Positions 37,046 to 48,359 of a DNA stretch of 64,000 nt are shown one piece after another. Location of the stretch: positions 144,703,625 to 144,767,624 of the forward strand of contig CM043698.1 of the NCBI GenBank assembly GCA_023935145.1, in the 5' to 3' direction. The DNA is from Bretschneidera sinensis (taxonomy: Eukaryota > Streptophyta > Magnoliopsida > Brassicales > Akaniaceae). The stretch's first letter is position 1, and every line of letters begins with the position of its first letter. A program made the translations under genes and the position numbers. The notes under the pieces are model-generated. The model made no database searches. It had not been told where the DNA came from and saw nothing but the letters and a program-made list of their open reading frames with translations.

Positions 37046-38624
37046 TTACTATTTTCAACAAAAAGGCAAAAAAATTCAATATATACTTATGAGGCCCATG
37101 AGTCGACACGGCACTGCACAGCCCAATAGTCATGTGAGTCTTTGGCCGTGTTGAGCTTAGGTTTTTAAAAAATTAGCATGGCACGTCACAAAAGATAGGG
37201 AGACACAGTATAAAGGTATGGTGAGCCTTCTTGTGTGGGTCGTGGACCGACACGGCACAACCCACTCCCACTCCTAAATTCCCAAGTTGTGAGAGGGTTG
37301 TAGGTCTTCATTTGTTTACCCCTATACTCTCAGACCCAGAGTCGGAGGCAAACTCCGAGCGGGCTTGGCTTAAAGTCTGCCTCAATTTTTTATAGAAAGC
37401 CAAATTGTAAATATATTCGAGTCCAATTCCAATCATAGTGTGAGCCCAAACCTCCCAAGTCCCGGCTCTCAAACTTCAACCCAATCACCTAATCCAATAC
37501 CAAACCCTTTTCTTTTACACAACATGGATCTCTTTTTCTTTTCTGTTTTTCTTCTCACGTCTCACACTTTCACTCACCAAAATTACGACAAGTTCGACAA
37601 CATTCAGCAATTGTGATACTGGGCGACAACTACACTGACACCAAAAATAGGTATTTTGTTGCAGTGACTGGGTTATATTGGTCATTGATGTTTGGGAGTA
37701 ATTAGTTTCGCAAATTTGAGATAATTCCTTCGCCCGTTGTTTCTCTGACACTCAGTTTGTTTCCTCGTAAAATAATTTACATCGTAATTGATTTTACACT
37801 GTAAAACCTTTTGCATGGAAAATCAATAATTTTCAATAATTTTATGATGTTTTGCTATATAACTGAAAATGACCCTATTTTACATTTCCTTATTTGGAAT
37901 AAAAAGAAAATACTTGATTGAAAATAAATTAATTTGTAGAAATAATAATACATTTAAACAAGATACTTATGAAAAATAATATCAAATAAAGAATCATGTG
38001 CATGTGAGTATAATAAATGCATAAATAATAATAAAAGAGAATTTATAACCTTAAAAAGTTAAATATCAAATAAATTAATATTTTCCTCCGTCTATTAAAT
38101 AAATTAAACATCAAATTAATAATAGGTCATATTATGGAGAAGTTCTTATTTAATACAGTGTCATCTCTCATATATTTTCACACATTTGGATCCTCACAAT
38201 CATTAAATTCATGCTGATAAATTTATAGCTAATACTACTAGTCATTAATAGCTAAAACATGAAATTTCTTCAAGAAATATTTTCTTATTTCGAAATTTCT
38301 TTTACTTGTTAAGAGCACATTAACTAATGTTTCAGATTAAGTAAAAGCAGAGAGTGAGAGTAAGCCTTGACTTTAGTCCAAAAGTATTTTAACATTCTTG
38401 GAAGTCTCATGAGCTTAACATTGACGCAACATATTTCTCCCTTTTTCTTTTCATTTTTATTTTGTACCGTAAACATTCAGTAATTAACTTGTTGCTTTGA
38501 ACAATTCTAATTTGAGCTCCATTTTTCCAAAGCTCTTGAATTGTTTGAAGCAGGAAGAAAGACTTTTGAGAGAGACCTATCAACTACTTTTGGCCAAGTC
38601 TCTGAGTGAGAGAGATACAGAGAG
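37046..38624. other. Intergenic region between blocks B and C
   Basis: No gene is supported. 37080-37270 contains two related GACACGGCAC / GCACAACCCAC motifs of transposon-like character. The rest is AT-rich. The minus frame at 37515-37751 looks random. Confidence 0.5.
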
Positions 38625-38846
38625 ATGGCTATAACTTCCTTTTTTCCTAACTTTAAATTATGAAATATCTTCTTCATCTCCATTTTGTTACTTGAAGAAA
38701 TTTATGTTGCTTATGGTTGTGGATTCTCCTATCTTCTACTTGACCAGGGTAACTTGCTGTCAAACTCAATTCTCTTCCCAAACGGTACTGATCAAGCTGT
38801 CTTTCAGCTACAGAGAGTGGCAGTCAAAACAGAGACAAATTATTGA
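38625..38846 (+). pseudogene. Possible N-terminal anchor fragment of a GT47-like protein
   Basis: The plus-strand frame from ATG 38625 reads MAITSFFPNFKL, a TGA, then a hydrophobic segment (NIFFISILLLEEIYVAYG) and a Ser/Asn-rich stretch (NLLSNSILFPNGTDQ), ending at TGA 38844-38846. A short cytosolic tail, a membrane anchor and a stem would fit a type II Golgi glycosyltransferase such as GT47. GT47 exon pieces lie 1.3 kb away but on the opposite strand. The link is inference; the fragment could be something else. One internal stop makes it a relic in any case. Confidence 0.3.
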
Positions 38847-39099
38847 AATGTATGCAAGGCTCCTTCAGTAAAATATGCTGCAAGTATAATAGGAAGCTGA
38901 CTAGTCCATTGATCATGGTTACCAGATAATTACGTAGTGTCCTTAAAAAAAGAACAATTTCTACTTAATTCTTTAAAAAATTCCAATGCAGTGTGCAAAT
39001 AATTTCTACTTTCTGCATAACTTATATACACATAATTACTTCTGAAAAATTGCTATTACTATATACAAAAGTCTAATGAATTTCCAGCAAACTTTCTGA

Positions 39100-39621
39100 A
39101 AACACAGAATAACGCAACAAAAAAGAAAAATTGATGCCCTATTAAGAAACTTAAAATACTGCATTTCCTGCCTTCTAGTACTATGACTGTTGCTACCCAT
39201 GAAAATTGTCATTGCTGCACCACCAAGATTAGTTGATGTCATTTCTGTGCAACTTCCATAAGGATGAGGGAAGTATTGCTGGTGATGAAACAATTAAACT
39301 GTTCAAGCCAGAAGGAGGTGGTTTACAGGGTATATGATCATACCCAAGTCAGGTTTCTTGGATTCAAATTCAGAAGAAGACATGTCAAGGCCGTACAGGG
39401 GGACTAGTGAAGTGATAACGATGTTAGCCTTGAACACAGGGCAGTTCTGCTGCTGCTTGTCAGCATCGAAGGAGGTTTGGGCATGCAGCCACTTGTAAAT
39501 CCATGGACAACAAGGCGTTGTGCTGAGACTCTTGAGGCTGAGATTGGACTCCATTTCACCTTGAGTAGGACATCTCCATCAGATTCAAGTGAGAATCAGG
39601 CCCAAAGAAGATTTGTTCCAT
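39100..39621 (-). pseudogene. Degenerate RMA-like RING gene, copy C
   Basis: It starts at ATG 39621 after an acceptor-like CCTACCAG. It has the same one-base loss near codon 13, the same deletion of the central RING ligands (CGHLYC region) and the same deletion before the anchor as copy B. A frame of 83 codons (39303-39554) retains WLHAQTSFDADKQQQNCPVFK and LVPLYGLDMSSSEFES, recognisably RMA, with the last RING cysteine replaced by phenylalanine. It cannot form a RING. The 5' part is followed upstream by GT47 sequence inside what was the 5'UTR intron. Confidence 0.82.
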
Positions 39622-40166
39622 ATATAGCTGTGCAACCTGGTAGGAAAATGAGATCTTCTTAGGACAAAGCAGATTTCAGTAAGCATATACACACACTTAC
39701 AGAAAGACCAGAAAACAGTCAATAACATACTTTGTTTAAATGTTTGATAAAGAGAAGGGTAATATATGTAAGAAACACACACATACACACATAAATATAT
39801 GGAGATGGACTGCCAACCAAACCACTTAGTTTACCAGTTTGGAGATTGATACATCCTAGGTATTTGCATTGCATAGGGCTCCAATTGAGTTCTTCTGGAG
39901 ATGAAAAACTAGCATCCTGGCCCCTGTAACAAAACTGAAGTTCTTACAAATTAGTATATAATTTTAACACCATGAAATTAATCCCAAATGGATAATAATG
40001 TTCAAAAGCCAGTTTTTAGCCATATAGGATATATATAGGCTGAAAAACCTACATGAACCAGATTAATAAATTAAATAGTGCTAGTTGCAGCTGATCAAAT
40101 TCATCATGAGAATAATTTCCGTTGCAATGGTGGATACTTACAAACAAAGAAAAGTGATACACTTAC

Positions 40167-40389
40167 CAAAACATAGCATGAAAGCATGAAATGATCAACG
40201 CCAAGGCTACGGTTCCAGTAGGGGTATCTTCCTGCTACAAGATTGACATAGTCTACGATAGTGCTTCTTATGGGATGAAAATCATGCGAGTCACGCTCAT
40301 AGACAAAACAGACCATCTTTGCCACACATGGAAGGTAAAACATGTGTTCTTTCTTAGGATCTTTTGTTCAGAACCAGCTCTCAACCACC
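40167..40389 (-). pseudogene. GT47 exon fragment, copy C1
   Basis: It reads MVCFVYERDSHDFHPIRST and RYPYWNRSLGVDHFMLSCY on the minus strand, ending at TTTTG/GTAAGTG (donor 40165-40166). It lacks the first half of the exon seen in C2. It is one of two tandem copies about 520 bp apart. The stop before this segment is shared with C2. Confidence 0.75.
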
Positions 40390-40684
40390 ATCTTAAGAAA
40401 CACAAACACACACACACATAAATATACAGAGATGGACTGCCAACCAAACCAGTTAGTTTACCAATTTGGAGATTGATATATCCTTGGTGTGGTTAAACCT
40501 CTCAGAGATATATGCATTGCATAGGGCTCGAATTGAGTTCTTCTCGAGATACGAAAGTGTAAAGCTAGCTCACAGCCCCTGTTACAAAATCGAAGTGCTA
40601 GTTGCAGCTGATCAAACTCAGGGTGAGAATAATTTTTCTTTGCAATGCAGGATGCTTACAAACAAAGAAAAGTGATACACTTAC

Positions 40685-41033
40685 CCAAACATGGCATGAA
40701 AGCATGAAATGGTCAGCGCCAAGGCTACCGTTCCAATATGGGTATCTTCCTACTACAAGATTGACATAGTCTATGATAGTGCTTCTTATGGGATGAAAAT
40801 CATGTGAGTCATGTTAATAAACAAATCGGACCATATTTACCACACTAAATAGAAGGAAAAACAAGTGTTCTTTCTTCATATGTTTTGTTCAGAACCAGCT
40901 CTCAGTCTCAATCTTGTGGATAAAATTTCCTTCCGTGGAGTATATAATCTTGCAAGGACCATCGTGAAACAATGGAGGCTTCCCTTCCTTGTAGACAAAG
41001 ATTTTGAACTGTATTTCCATTTCTAAGTAGCTC
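40685..41033 (-). pseudogene. GT47 exon, copy C2, nearly complete with two stops
   Basis: A 349-bp exon is bounded by an acceptor (CTTGCAG/GAGC) and a donor (TTTGG/GTAAGTG). It reads SYLEMEIQFKIFVYKEG, FHDGPCKIIYSTEGNFIH, then WF-stop-TK, LFFLLFSVV, VRFVY-stop-HDSHDF and RYPYWN. These match the conserved GT47 exostosin region from the EGNFIH motif to the DHFMLSCH motif. The two stops (TGA for a likely CGA Arg, TAA for a likely GAA Glu) disable it. Upstream and downstream exons are not present nearby on this strand. Confidence 0.8.
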
Positions 41034-42695
41034 CTGCAAGTGCAAAGAACAAGTAACTCTGGAATTAGAGATGCAAATGCAAATATGCAATTACATAAAA
41101 AAGCATTCACCATGCCACCCACCTAAACTGGAGATAACTTCCTAAGGATCTATTTCTTTCCTCTTACCTTTTCACTCTACCAATGATAGCCTAAGATAAA
41201 GAACTGCGACTGGCCAGACTGGCTGCAAATGGATAAAAACTTGAGAAAGGAAAATGTTATTTAACCGACCATACATAGAAAAAAAGAATAAAAAACTGCC
41301 CTTCCTCTTTATCCTAACCAAAATAAAGACAGATGAAGGATGATGGTCAGAGTGCTAGCAGCATCAGTTATGATGAGGACCCTTAAGCTCTCTTTTCCTC
41401 TCCATTATAAAAGCTCAGAGGACCACTTGAGCTTTATAAAAGCTGTTATTTTTTAATATATCCATTTTGACGCATCCTTCAAATACAGAAATTGTGGACT
41501 GATTTGACTGAACAATTTAAAGTACGAACTATTTCAATACAACAGATTTACCTTGTAGCAAGGGCTAACAATGAAAAGCACATAATTCTCTGGTTCTCCA
41601 GCAAGATGGCATAGACCAAGTCGAGGGCAAACAGAGGCTTAAAAGGTATGATTGAGAAATGTGCTTCTCCAAACGGACTTTGCTGTCTGGTTTAATTGAG
41701 ACCAGAAGCTAACAAAACATATAGCATGAGGTAAGCTTGGAAGGAGAAGGAAAAGTATCATAAGAGAGAAAATTGTATCAGTTAACATACATAGCTTCTA
41801 TTGGAAACACTAGCTGCTTGCCTAATTCATGTTGCCCGCACCACTATAATGAGAAATCCACGAGATATAACACTCAACTTTGAAATGACTGGAAATTTGT
41901 GCAGCAGTCGTCACTGCTAGAAATCTCAACATGCTATACTTGATGATGCATCTTTGAATTGAAATTTCCTCTTTAAGGATATATTTCCAAACAACAATTG
42001 CTGCAAAACGTTGCATCTTTGTTAATAATGTTTGGTGTTTATATGTGAATATCAGAATAAAATTTTCTTAGAAAGTAAATAAAGTAAAAACAAAAAAGAT
42101 AATAAATAAAAAAAATGAAAGACAAAAAAGAAAAACAAACAAGACGTGTACACCTATCCTATGCTGTAAAGGGATTAATGTACCATATTCGGGCACTTGT
42201 AGTCTTGTAGCACAGACCTCTCTGGTGCTTTAGATAAATTATGTTCTCAGCAAAAAGATGTTCTCTAGAAAATCAGTTATACATTCAATGTGTTTAATGC
42301 TAGTAATTAATATTGGTTTCCATGAAAGAAACACTGACCTCTTTGGTGCTTTAGAAGGATGGTGTAAGCTAGGTCCTCAGCGAACTGATGCTCTTTAGAG
42401 AGAGGTGCCTGCAGAATCAGTTTGGTTTCGGAAACTAGATTAGGAAAATGGTCTGTTTAAATAGAAAATTTCAGAGCCTGAAGAAGGGCACAAAAAGAGA
42501 ATAAGTCCAATTTTTGGAAAAGATTTATTCTGTCAATTTAGAAAGTATCGTTAATTTTTTTAATTTGGAAAGTATCTATAATTTATTTTTTAATTTGGAC
42601 CAATCCAATATAAATTATGCTTATTAGAAAAGAAAAAAAGAGTAAAAAAAAGCCCCCAAAGCAGCCTCTATAAAATCAAAAATAATATTACGATT
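41034..42695. other. Noncoding part of block C
   Basis: 41095-41320 is homologous to the RMA 5'UTR intron of blocks A and D (about 3800-4030). 41505-42240 matches block B at 33137-34190. It contains the NB-LRR 3' flank. No gene is seen. Confidence 0.6.
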
Positions 42696-45648
42696 CTAAT
42701 TTGTTAGATTTAGAGAAACAACATACCTGTTTTGATGGCCGCCTCTTTGCACATATTTCCAATCAATTTGGATGGTAGGGATGTGAGAAATCTTGTGCCA
42801 GTCCTCTCCACTACTCTTTTGGTAAAGTTTTTCCAGAATTGGACATCGGGAGATGATCAATTTCTCCAGGGTTGCCGTCTGAAAAAGGTGGTCAGGCAGC
42901 GCTTTTAACTTGTCACAATTATGAACTGTCAAGGAACGAAGTTGGGGCATTATTGTTATTATTGTTCTACGACCACTGCTAGTAGTATTACTTTCTTCTT
43001 TTTCTTCTTCAATTGTCATCCCACCATAATCCCACTCTTCTCAGTTTTCCGTAAACCCAAAGTAAAGGGTTTTCAGTTTGGGGAAGGCAATAACTGATGA
43101 GAATGAAGATGACGTTGTGCAATCTGTCTCTATTCCCAAAAATCCAACACCCACTCTTTTCACTTTGCACATGTATCGAATTTTGAGTTCTTCGAGGGAA
43201 GGCAATTTCCCCAGCGGAGGCAAATGCTCTAATTGGTGAAGATAGTAAAGTTCAATAGAACTCAGTTTAGTCAGTGACATTAGCCAATTGGTGAACATTG
43301 TGGCACCTCTGTAAAATGAAATTTCTAAATATTCCAAGTTCGGAGGTGGTTGTAGGACTTCAAGGAGTACTTCATGTGGATCCCCGTCTCCTCTCCCTCC
43401 GTCAAATATTAATCTCAATTGACGGATGTGTTTTTTGTTAAGAAGCGGTGCTTTTCTAGCCTGTTGGACAGCTGTCACGTATCCTAACCCTTTTATTCTA
43501 AGATGCCCACTAAGGTTGTTAAAATGTTCAAGATCTCTAAGATTCATTGCTTCACTATCATCACCATCCCCTCTCACCACAAACTCCCTTAATGTAAGGA
43601 GAGAAGTTAATCTTTCCATTCCCTTTGGCATAAAAGCTTCTATTAGTTCCAATATTCTCTAAATGCCTCAAGTTGATTAGTTTGCCCATTCCACGAGGTA
43701 GTCTTTCAAGTTCTATACACAAATTAATTTTCAATGTTTGCAAATTGCACAAGTTACACATCAATTCAGGTAATTTTTTCAATTTATTATTACGAGACAA
43801 GACAATATATCTCAAATGAATTAATTTTCCTACCTCTTCTGGAAGCTCTTCAATTGAAGATGGTATGTAATTTGCAGACAATTTCAATGTCCTCAAATAT
43901 GTTAATTGATCAAATAAATTACTTAAGGCCCCATCAACTATTTATATGTCAAAATCAACCAGAATACTACGAAATTTCTTCACGTTATCAATGGAAACAG
44001 GAATTGATGCGTTGTTTTGTAGTTCTATCTTTAAATGACGAGCTTTAACATGAGAATAGTTTAGTTTCGACTCTTTAGCACCATCACACTCCACCAAAAT
44101 ACATTCTCCTTTTGTCAAAAATTGAGCAAATTCATGAACTATATCATGCAACTTGCACAATATAATGTCACCATCAACGCCCTTAACAAAATCTTGAAAG
44201 AAAGCGCGAGTTGTTAAGATTTTAGAGTATTCTTCTCCTACCTCTTCCATATCTATATTTCGGCTGGAGCTCAAATAACCTTGTGCCATCCACATCTGGA
44301 TCAATTCGTTTTTATTTATTATATAGTCTTTTGGAAATATGGCGCAATATGAGAAGCATCGTCTCACTGTAGAGGGTAAATCATAATAGCTCAGAAGTAA
44401 AGGCGAAAAAAGACCTTCTTCAACCCCTTCCAATTTCTATATCCCACTATGCAAAACATTCTCCCATTCCTCTCTTCTTTCTTTAAAGCGCATCAGACTT
44501 CCTAATGTCTTTACGGCAAGAGGTAATCCCCTACACTTTCTTGCAATCTGGTGACCTAAGTCTTCCAAATTTTCTCGGTCTTCGTTGGTTCTTCCAAAAA
44601 ATGCTACGTGACTAAACAACGACCAACATTCTTCTTCAGACAAATTTCCTAATTGAAAGGGGTTAGTGGTTCCTATAATTTTTGCAACGGTGTCCTTTCG
44701 TGTTGTCACTAAGATTCTACTTCCCATTGAGCCATATTTAAGAGTTTCTATCAATTGCTCAAACTTTTTAACATCTTCAGTCCACACATCATCCAAGACA
44801 AGAAAGAACTTTTTTCTCATAATAGATTCACGAATACCTTGTAATAAAGCTTCAAATTCGACAACATTTGGAGCAGCATGGGTCAAAGCTTCAAGAATTG
44901 CTCTAGCAACTCTGATCTTATCAAAAGGATCTGAAACACACACCCACGCTTTCTTTTGAAAGTGGGCATCCACTTCATCATCATTATAGACTAGTTGTGC
45001 AAGAGTTGTCTTCCCCAGTCCTCCCATCCCAACTATAGAAAGAATATGGAGATTGGTTTGATCTTGACTACTCTCACTCAACAATATCGTCACTAGTCTA
45101 TTCTTATCTTGAACTCTACCGTGCACCTTTGATACATCTACTAGAGAAGCAGTTATTTCTCGCTCAAATTCTACAGTTTTTCTCCGTTCAATAAACTTGT
45201 ATTTTTCTCTTTCATTTGCAATAAAATCTAATCTTTCATTCAGATCTTTTATCTTGAGAGCAATATCGCGACGCAACACGACTCGATTGAAACAAAAACA
45301 AGGGGAAGAGAAGAAGGAGCATACCTTCTTCATAACAGCGACATTTTCACCTTTATTCGCTTCTTTCCCTTCAATTGTTGATTTGAGAATTGCAGTGTTC
45401 CACTCATCCAACACATCCTCCACATCGTAGGATGCATCTTTGAGCTCATCTAACCAGCGTCTCACAATGGCCTCCTTCACCTGTCGCATCTCTGCATCAT
45501 CAAGCACAGCTTGGATGGCCTTGAACTTGTGGATGAGGCTTCTGACTTCTTCATCCACACCCATGACCAGTGTCGCCTCTTTATCCACCAGTTGAACAAG
45601 AGCGGAGACCAATTTTTCCAGGACTACAGAAACGATCGCATCAGCCAT
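42696..45648 (-). pseudogene. CC-NB-ARC-LRR (RGA-type NLR), copy C, interrupted
   Basis: From ATG 45648 the first 403 codons are open. A coiled-coil Rx-type N-terminus carries an EDVID-like DVEDVLDEW (residues 75-83). It is followed by P-loop GMGGLGKTT (207-215), kinase-2 FFLVLDDVW (281-289), RNBS-B GSRILVTTR (309-317) and GLPL (374-377). TAG at 44437-44439 then replaces a Trp that copy B keeps (SGIW). The same frame continues through CFSYCAIFPKDY, MWMAQGY and KLHD to TAA at 43942-43944. A frameshift lies near 43645. A third stop, TGA at 43041-43043, again replaces Trp. LRRs end near 42760 (SSGEDWHKISHIP). No introns are expected in this family. A CC-NB protein could still be made, but the receptor is broken. 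Confidence 0.92.
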
Positions 45649-45748
45649 ATTCTTTTGAGATTGAATTTGATTCGTAAAAGGGGAAATGGTTACTTGATGG
45701 CAAAAGGAGAATCTGAAATAGCTTGCTATTCCCGTTCACAATAGACTT

Positions 45749-45756
45749 CTTTTATA
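45749..45756 (-). promoter_or_regulatory. TATA box of NLR copy C
   Basis: TATAAAAG on the minus strand lies about 100 bp upstream of the ATG. The same promoter region recurs with TATAAAAC in the fragment at 47445-47580. Confidence 0.65.
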
Positions 45757-46082
45757 GGGGTACTCATATGATGACTGCATATACCGGGTCTACTCATATT
45801 TTGTATACCGGCCATTAGTTGTCTTTACTCTTTAAGTCTTTAGTGTTAAAGCATCCAATAGATATGAGGGCGGCAAATTGCAATAGATTAACATACAATG
45901 CATGATAGGCTCAACGGTATTATTTTATAAAACACGGTTTGGTTGTTGTGACAATTTTGTATATGTTCTACACTAGTTGTCAAATAAGAACAAACTGATT
46001 ATCCAAGCATTGAAAACTTAAAACCAATATTCTATAAAATAAAACAAATTGGAATAAAATATTGACACTTAAATATCCCAAG

Positions 46083-46285
46083 CTGGGCTTCATCTCAGGG
46101 AGGTGTTTCTTGTTTAGAATTAAGCTGCGCTTTTCTTGCCTCATGGATAAACCTAGTATAGTATAACAAGAAACCCACCAACAGTAATGGCTTCATTATC
46201 ACCATCCCTTGCACCATGAACTTTCTTAACGTATGAAGACAAGTTAATCCTTTTATTCCCTTTGGATTAAAACTTAGCTTATCAG
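46083..46285 (-). pseudogene. NLR LRR-region relic
   Basis: The minus strand reads FNPKGIKGLTCLHTLRKFMV followed by a GDNEAI-like stretch. It parallels the FMPKGMERLTSLLTLREFVV and GDDSEAM segment of copy C. A further piece resembles the ARKAPLLNKKH segment. It is short, frameshifted and isolated, a remnant of another member of the cluster. Confidence 0.7.
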
Positions 46286-46994
46286 TAAAAGAATAATGGC
46301 TAAAATATATATTTTTTTCGTTTTAAGTTTTATTCTTGGTTTCTTTTAGGTAGTTTGTTTTCTTATCATTTCAGATGGGTCCTTAAATTTATTATAATTT
46401 TATTTTAGTTGGACCTTTCTAAAGGTTAATGGTAGTTGTTTTACTTGAATTTATGAATATAGTGAACCATACGTAAAAAAAATATTATTGAAAATTGATG
46501 CAAATTTTTTGTTGACTTAAAACTGAAATTGGAGATATAATGAATTTATTATAAATTTCTAAAACATATATTTCAGTAAGAATTACAAGGTAGTTCTATC
46601 TGATATCTGTGTGTGTGTATATGAATAGAGTCAGAAAAAATTTCAACTCTTAAGACATTGGAATTTTAAAAGTATTATCAGGAAATCATGGACCTTATTG
46701 CAATAGTAGTGAAGTGGTGCTTCAACATGAATGTCTTTTTATAGATAAGGCTCTTTGAGTAATTAGAAACTCTTTGCAGCTGAACATAAACAATTTACTG
46801 AAAGTTCGAAAGAGCATACTCTTTTAAGATAAACAAGTTCCAAATGGCTAGCAAACACTGTGACAGTGTGGTTCAAAGAGCATACTCTTTTAAGATAACT
46901 CAAAGTTCGAAAGGAACAGTTCTAATTTTATCAAAACTCACATTTTGTTTAACCCAACTGCAAGGGATAGAGTGGGAAAAGATATACTTCTAAC
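46286..46994. other. Intergenic sequence with a short direct repeat
   Basis: The motif AGAGCATACTCTTTTAAGATAA occurs in two copies around 46811 and 46877, with AAAGTTCGAAAG next to each. No gene is seen. Confidence 0.5.
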
Positions 46995-47178
46995 CTTTAA
47001 AGTAGCAGAACATTGTGACTGATATAATGAGTACATTAAACAGGGCAACTGTTATCCAAGGCATTGCAACAACAAAATGTCGAATCATCAGCAGCCAAAA
47101 CACCGACAAAAATAGTGGCAAGAGTCCTCCGCAAACAATTAGTACTGGCCATGATTTTCCAATATCAGCCACATAGTG
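46995..47178 (-). pseudogene. Isolated exon of a choline transporter-like protein (CTL/SLC44)
   Basis: The exon reads HYVADIGKSWPVLIVCGG, two hydrophobic segments (LLPLFLSVFWLLMIRHFV, MPWITVALFNVLIISVTMF) and CYFK. This is the first transmembrane-pair exon of plant choline transporter-like 1 (DUF580/SLC44 family, needed for choline homeostasis and sieve-plate formation). Acceptor (ATATTGCAG) and donor (AAAG/GTTAGAAG) flank it cleanly and there is no stop. No preceding or following CTL exon was found within several kilobases, so it is probably an orphan from a broken or captured gene. Very long introns are the alternative. Confidence 0.72.
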
Positions 47179-47444
47179 CTGCAATATTATATAAATGATG
47201 ATCTTAGAACACTTGAATGCACATGTACATTGATATCAAACAGAGGAATAATGAGAATACAATTTACTGAAGATGAAATATTAATTTTTTTTACTTGGTA
47301 ACAAAGAAAATCTGTTAAACAGATCTTTGACAAATAGCCAAGTGGTTGACTAAACCTGCAAAAATCCACAGCATGCACCAACACCCAGGGTCACAAGGCA
47401 AAGCCACCCCTTGGGTGAGTACCGACAAATTAAGATTTTGAAAG

Positions 47445-47580
47445 AACTACAGAAACAATCGCGTCAGCCATATTCTTTTGAGATTGAATTTGATTCGTAA
47501 AAGGGGAAACGGTTACTTGATGGCAAAAGAAGAATATGAAATAGCTATTCCCGTTCACGGTTAACAGTTTTATATGAGTC
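47445..47580 (-). pseudogene. Orphan NLR promoter and first eleven codons
   Basis: This segment matches 45620-45755. It includes the TATA region, the leader (CCTTTTACGAATCAAATTC) and the start reading MADAIVSVVL. Homology then ends after about eleven codons. It is a third NLR copy reduced to its 5' end, a few kilobases beyond copy C. Confidence 0.85.
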
Positions 47581-47818
47581 TGAGATCCAAAGTGTAGACT
47601 ATAGAACAGCTAGACCGCAATAGATGTGAGGGCCACAAATTTCCAGTCACAGAAAGTAAAGATTATATTATTATAAAAAATTCTGAAGTTTCATAGAAAT
47701 TGCTTGAATTGAATGATCCAAACCAACTTTAGCATATCAAAAAGCAATGTTGTCATTGTCAGGTAGAGAGAAAATAATTGAGAAATTTTCATCCTTTTCC
47801 ATATTGACCTCTCTATAA

Positions 47819-48169
47819 CTAAAACAAAATTGAAGATTTTAAATGTTGACACCTAATTTGTAATGCTGTTTGTATATGTAAAGGCAACTGGAACTTGCAG
47901 GTCACTAAGATCCAATATCTGTCAATGGCCATGCTCAGCCTCACTCTAAAAGGTAGACCCTCTATCTCTACTGGTTGTAATGGGCGACCAAAGCAAGCCA
48001 TCCTGGCACCAAGACCAAGAAGAGAACCATCAATGTCTAAACACAACTGTACTATTACATCGTCTGCAATATACCAATTTTGAGTTTTTGACTGGGGACC
48101 GGTTATTATTGCCTGGAATCCACACATGTGAAGCATGTGGGAAGTATTCTCTCTATCTTCTTCCAGCAA
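47819..48169 (-). other. Coding-like 116-codon frame, family unknown
   Basis: The frame contains GFQAIITGPQSKTQNWYIADD, LDIDGSLLGLGARMACFGRP and EIEGLPFRVRLSMAIDRYW. The pattern of glycines, aspartates and tryptophans looks like a globular protein, yet I cannot assign a family. The start is not convincing and splice sites are unclear. It could be an exon relic or chance. Confidence 0.3.
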
Positions 48170-48359
48170 TTCTCTTTCTTTCTCTCTCTTCAGATTTTAC
48201 CTGTCCGCTTTGTCCATCTTTATTGAGAATTACATTCTTTATGATCATGAAATAAAGCAATTAATATTCGTCTGAAATTAGCAAAATATTATATGAAAAG
48301 AGAATGGCTTAAACAAACCATGATCAAGGTGAGGCAAAGGGTAAAATCTGTAAAACCAT

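Larger units (their letters stand above)
38858..45770. repeat. Block C: paralogue of block B without the retrotransposons
   Basis: It runs collinearly from AAGGCTCC through the RMA copy, GT47 exons, NB-LRR 3' flank and NB-LRR. It preserves the pre-insertion arrangement around the Athila site (about 40612-41510). It has the NB-LRR 5' half and promoter that block B lacks. Confidence 0.87.

Noticed and set aside
42696..45648. Reading NLR copy C as an intact gene with introns removing the stops
   Set aside because: Stops replace single tryptophans within conserved domains and the flanking frame continues without a gap, so introns would remove required sequence. The family normally has no introns there.
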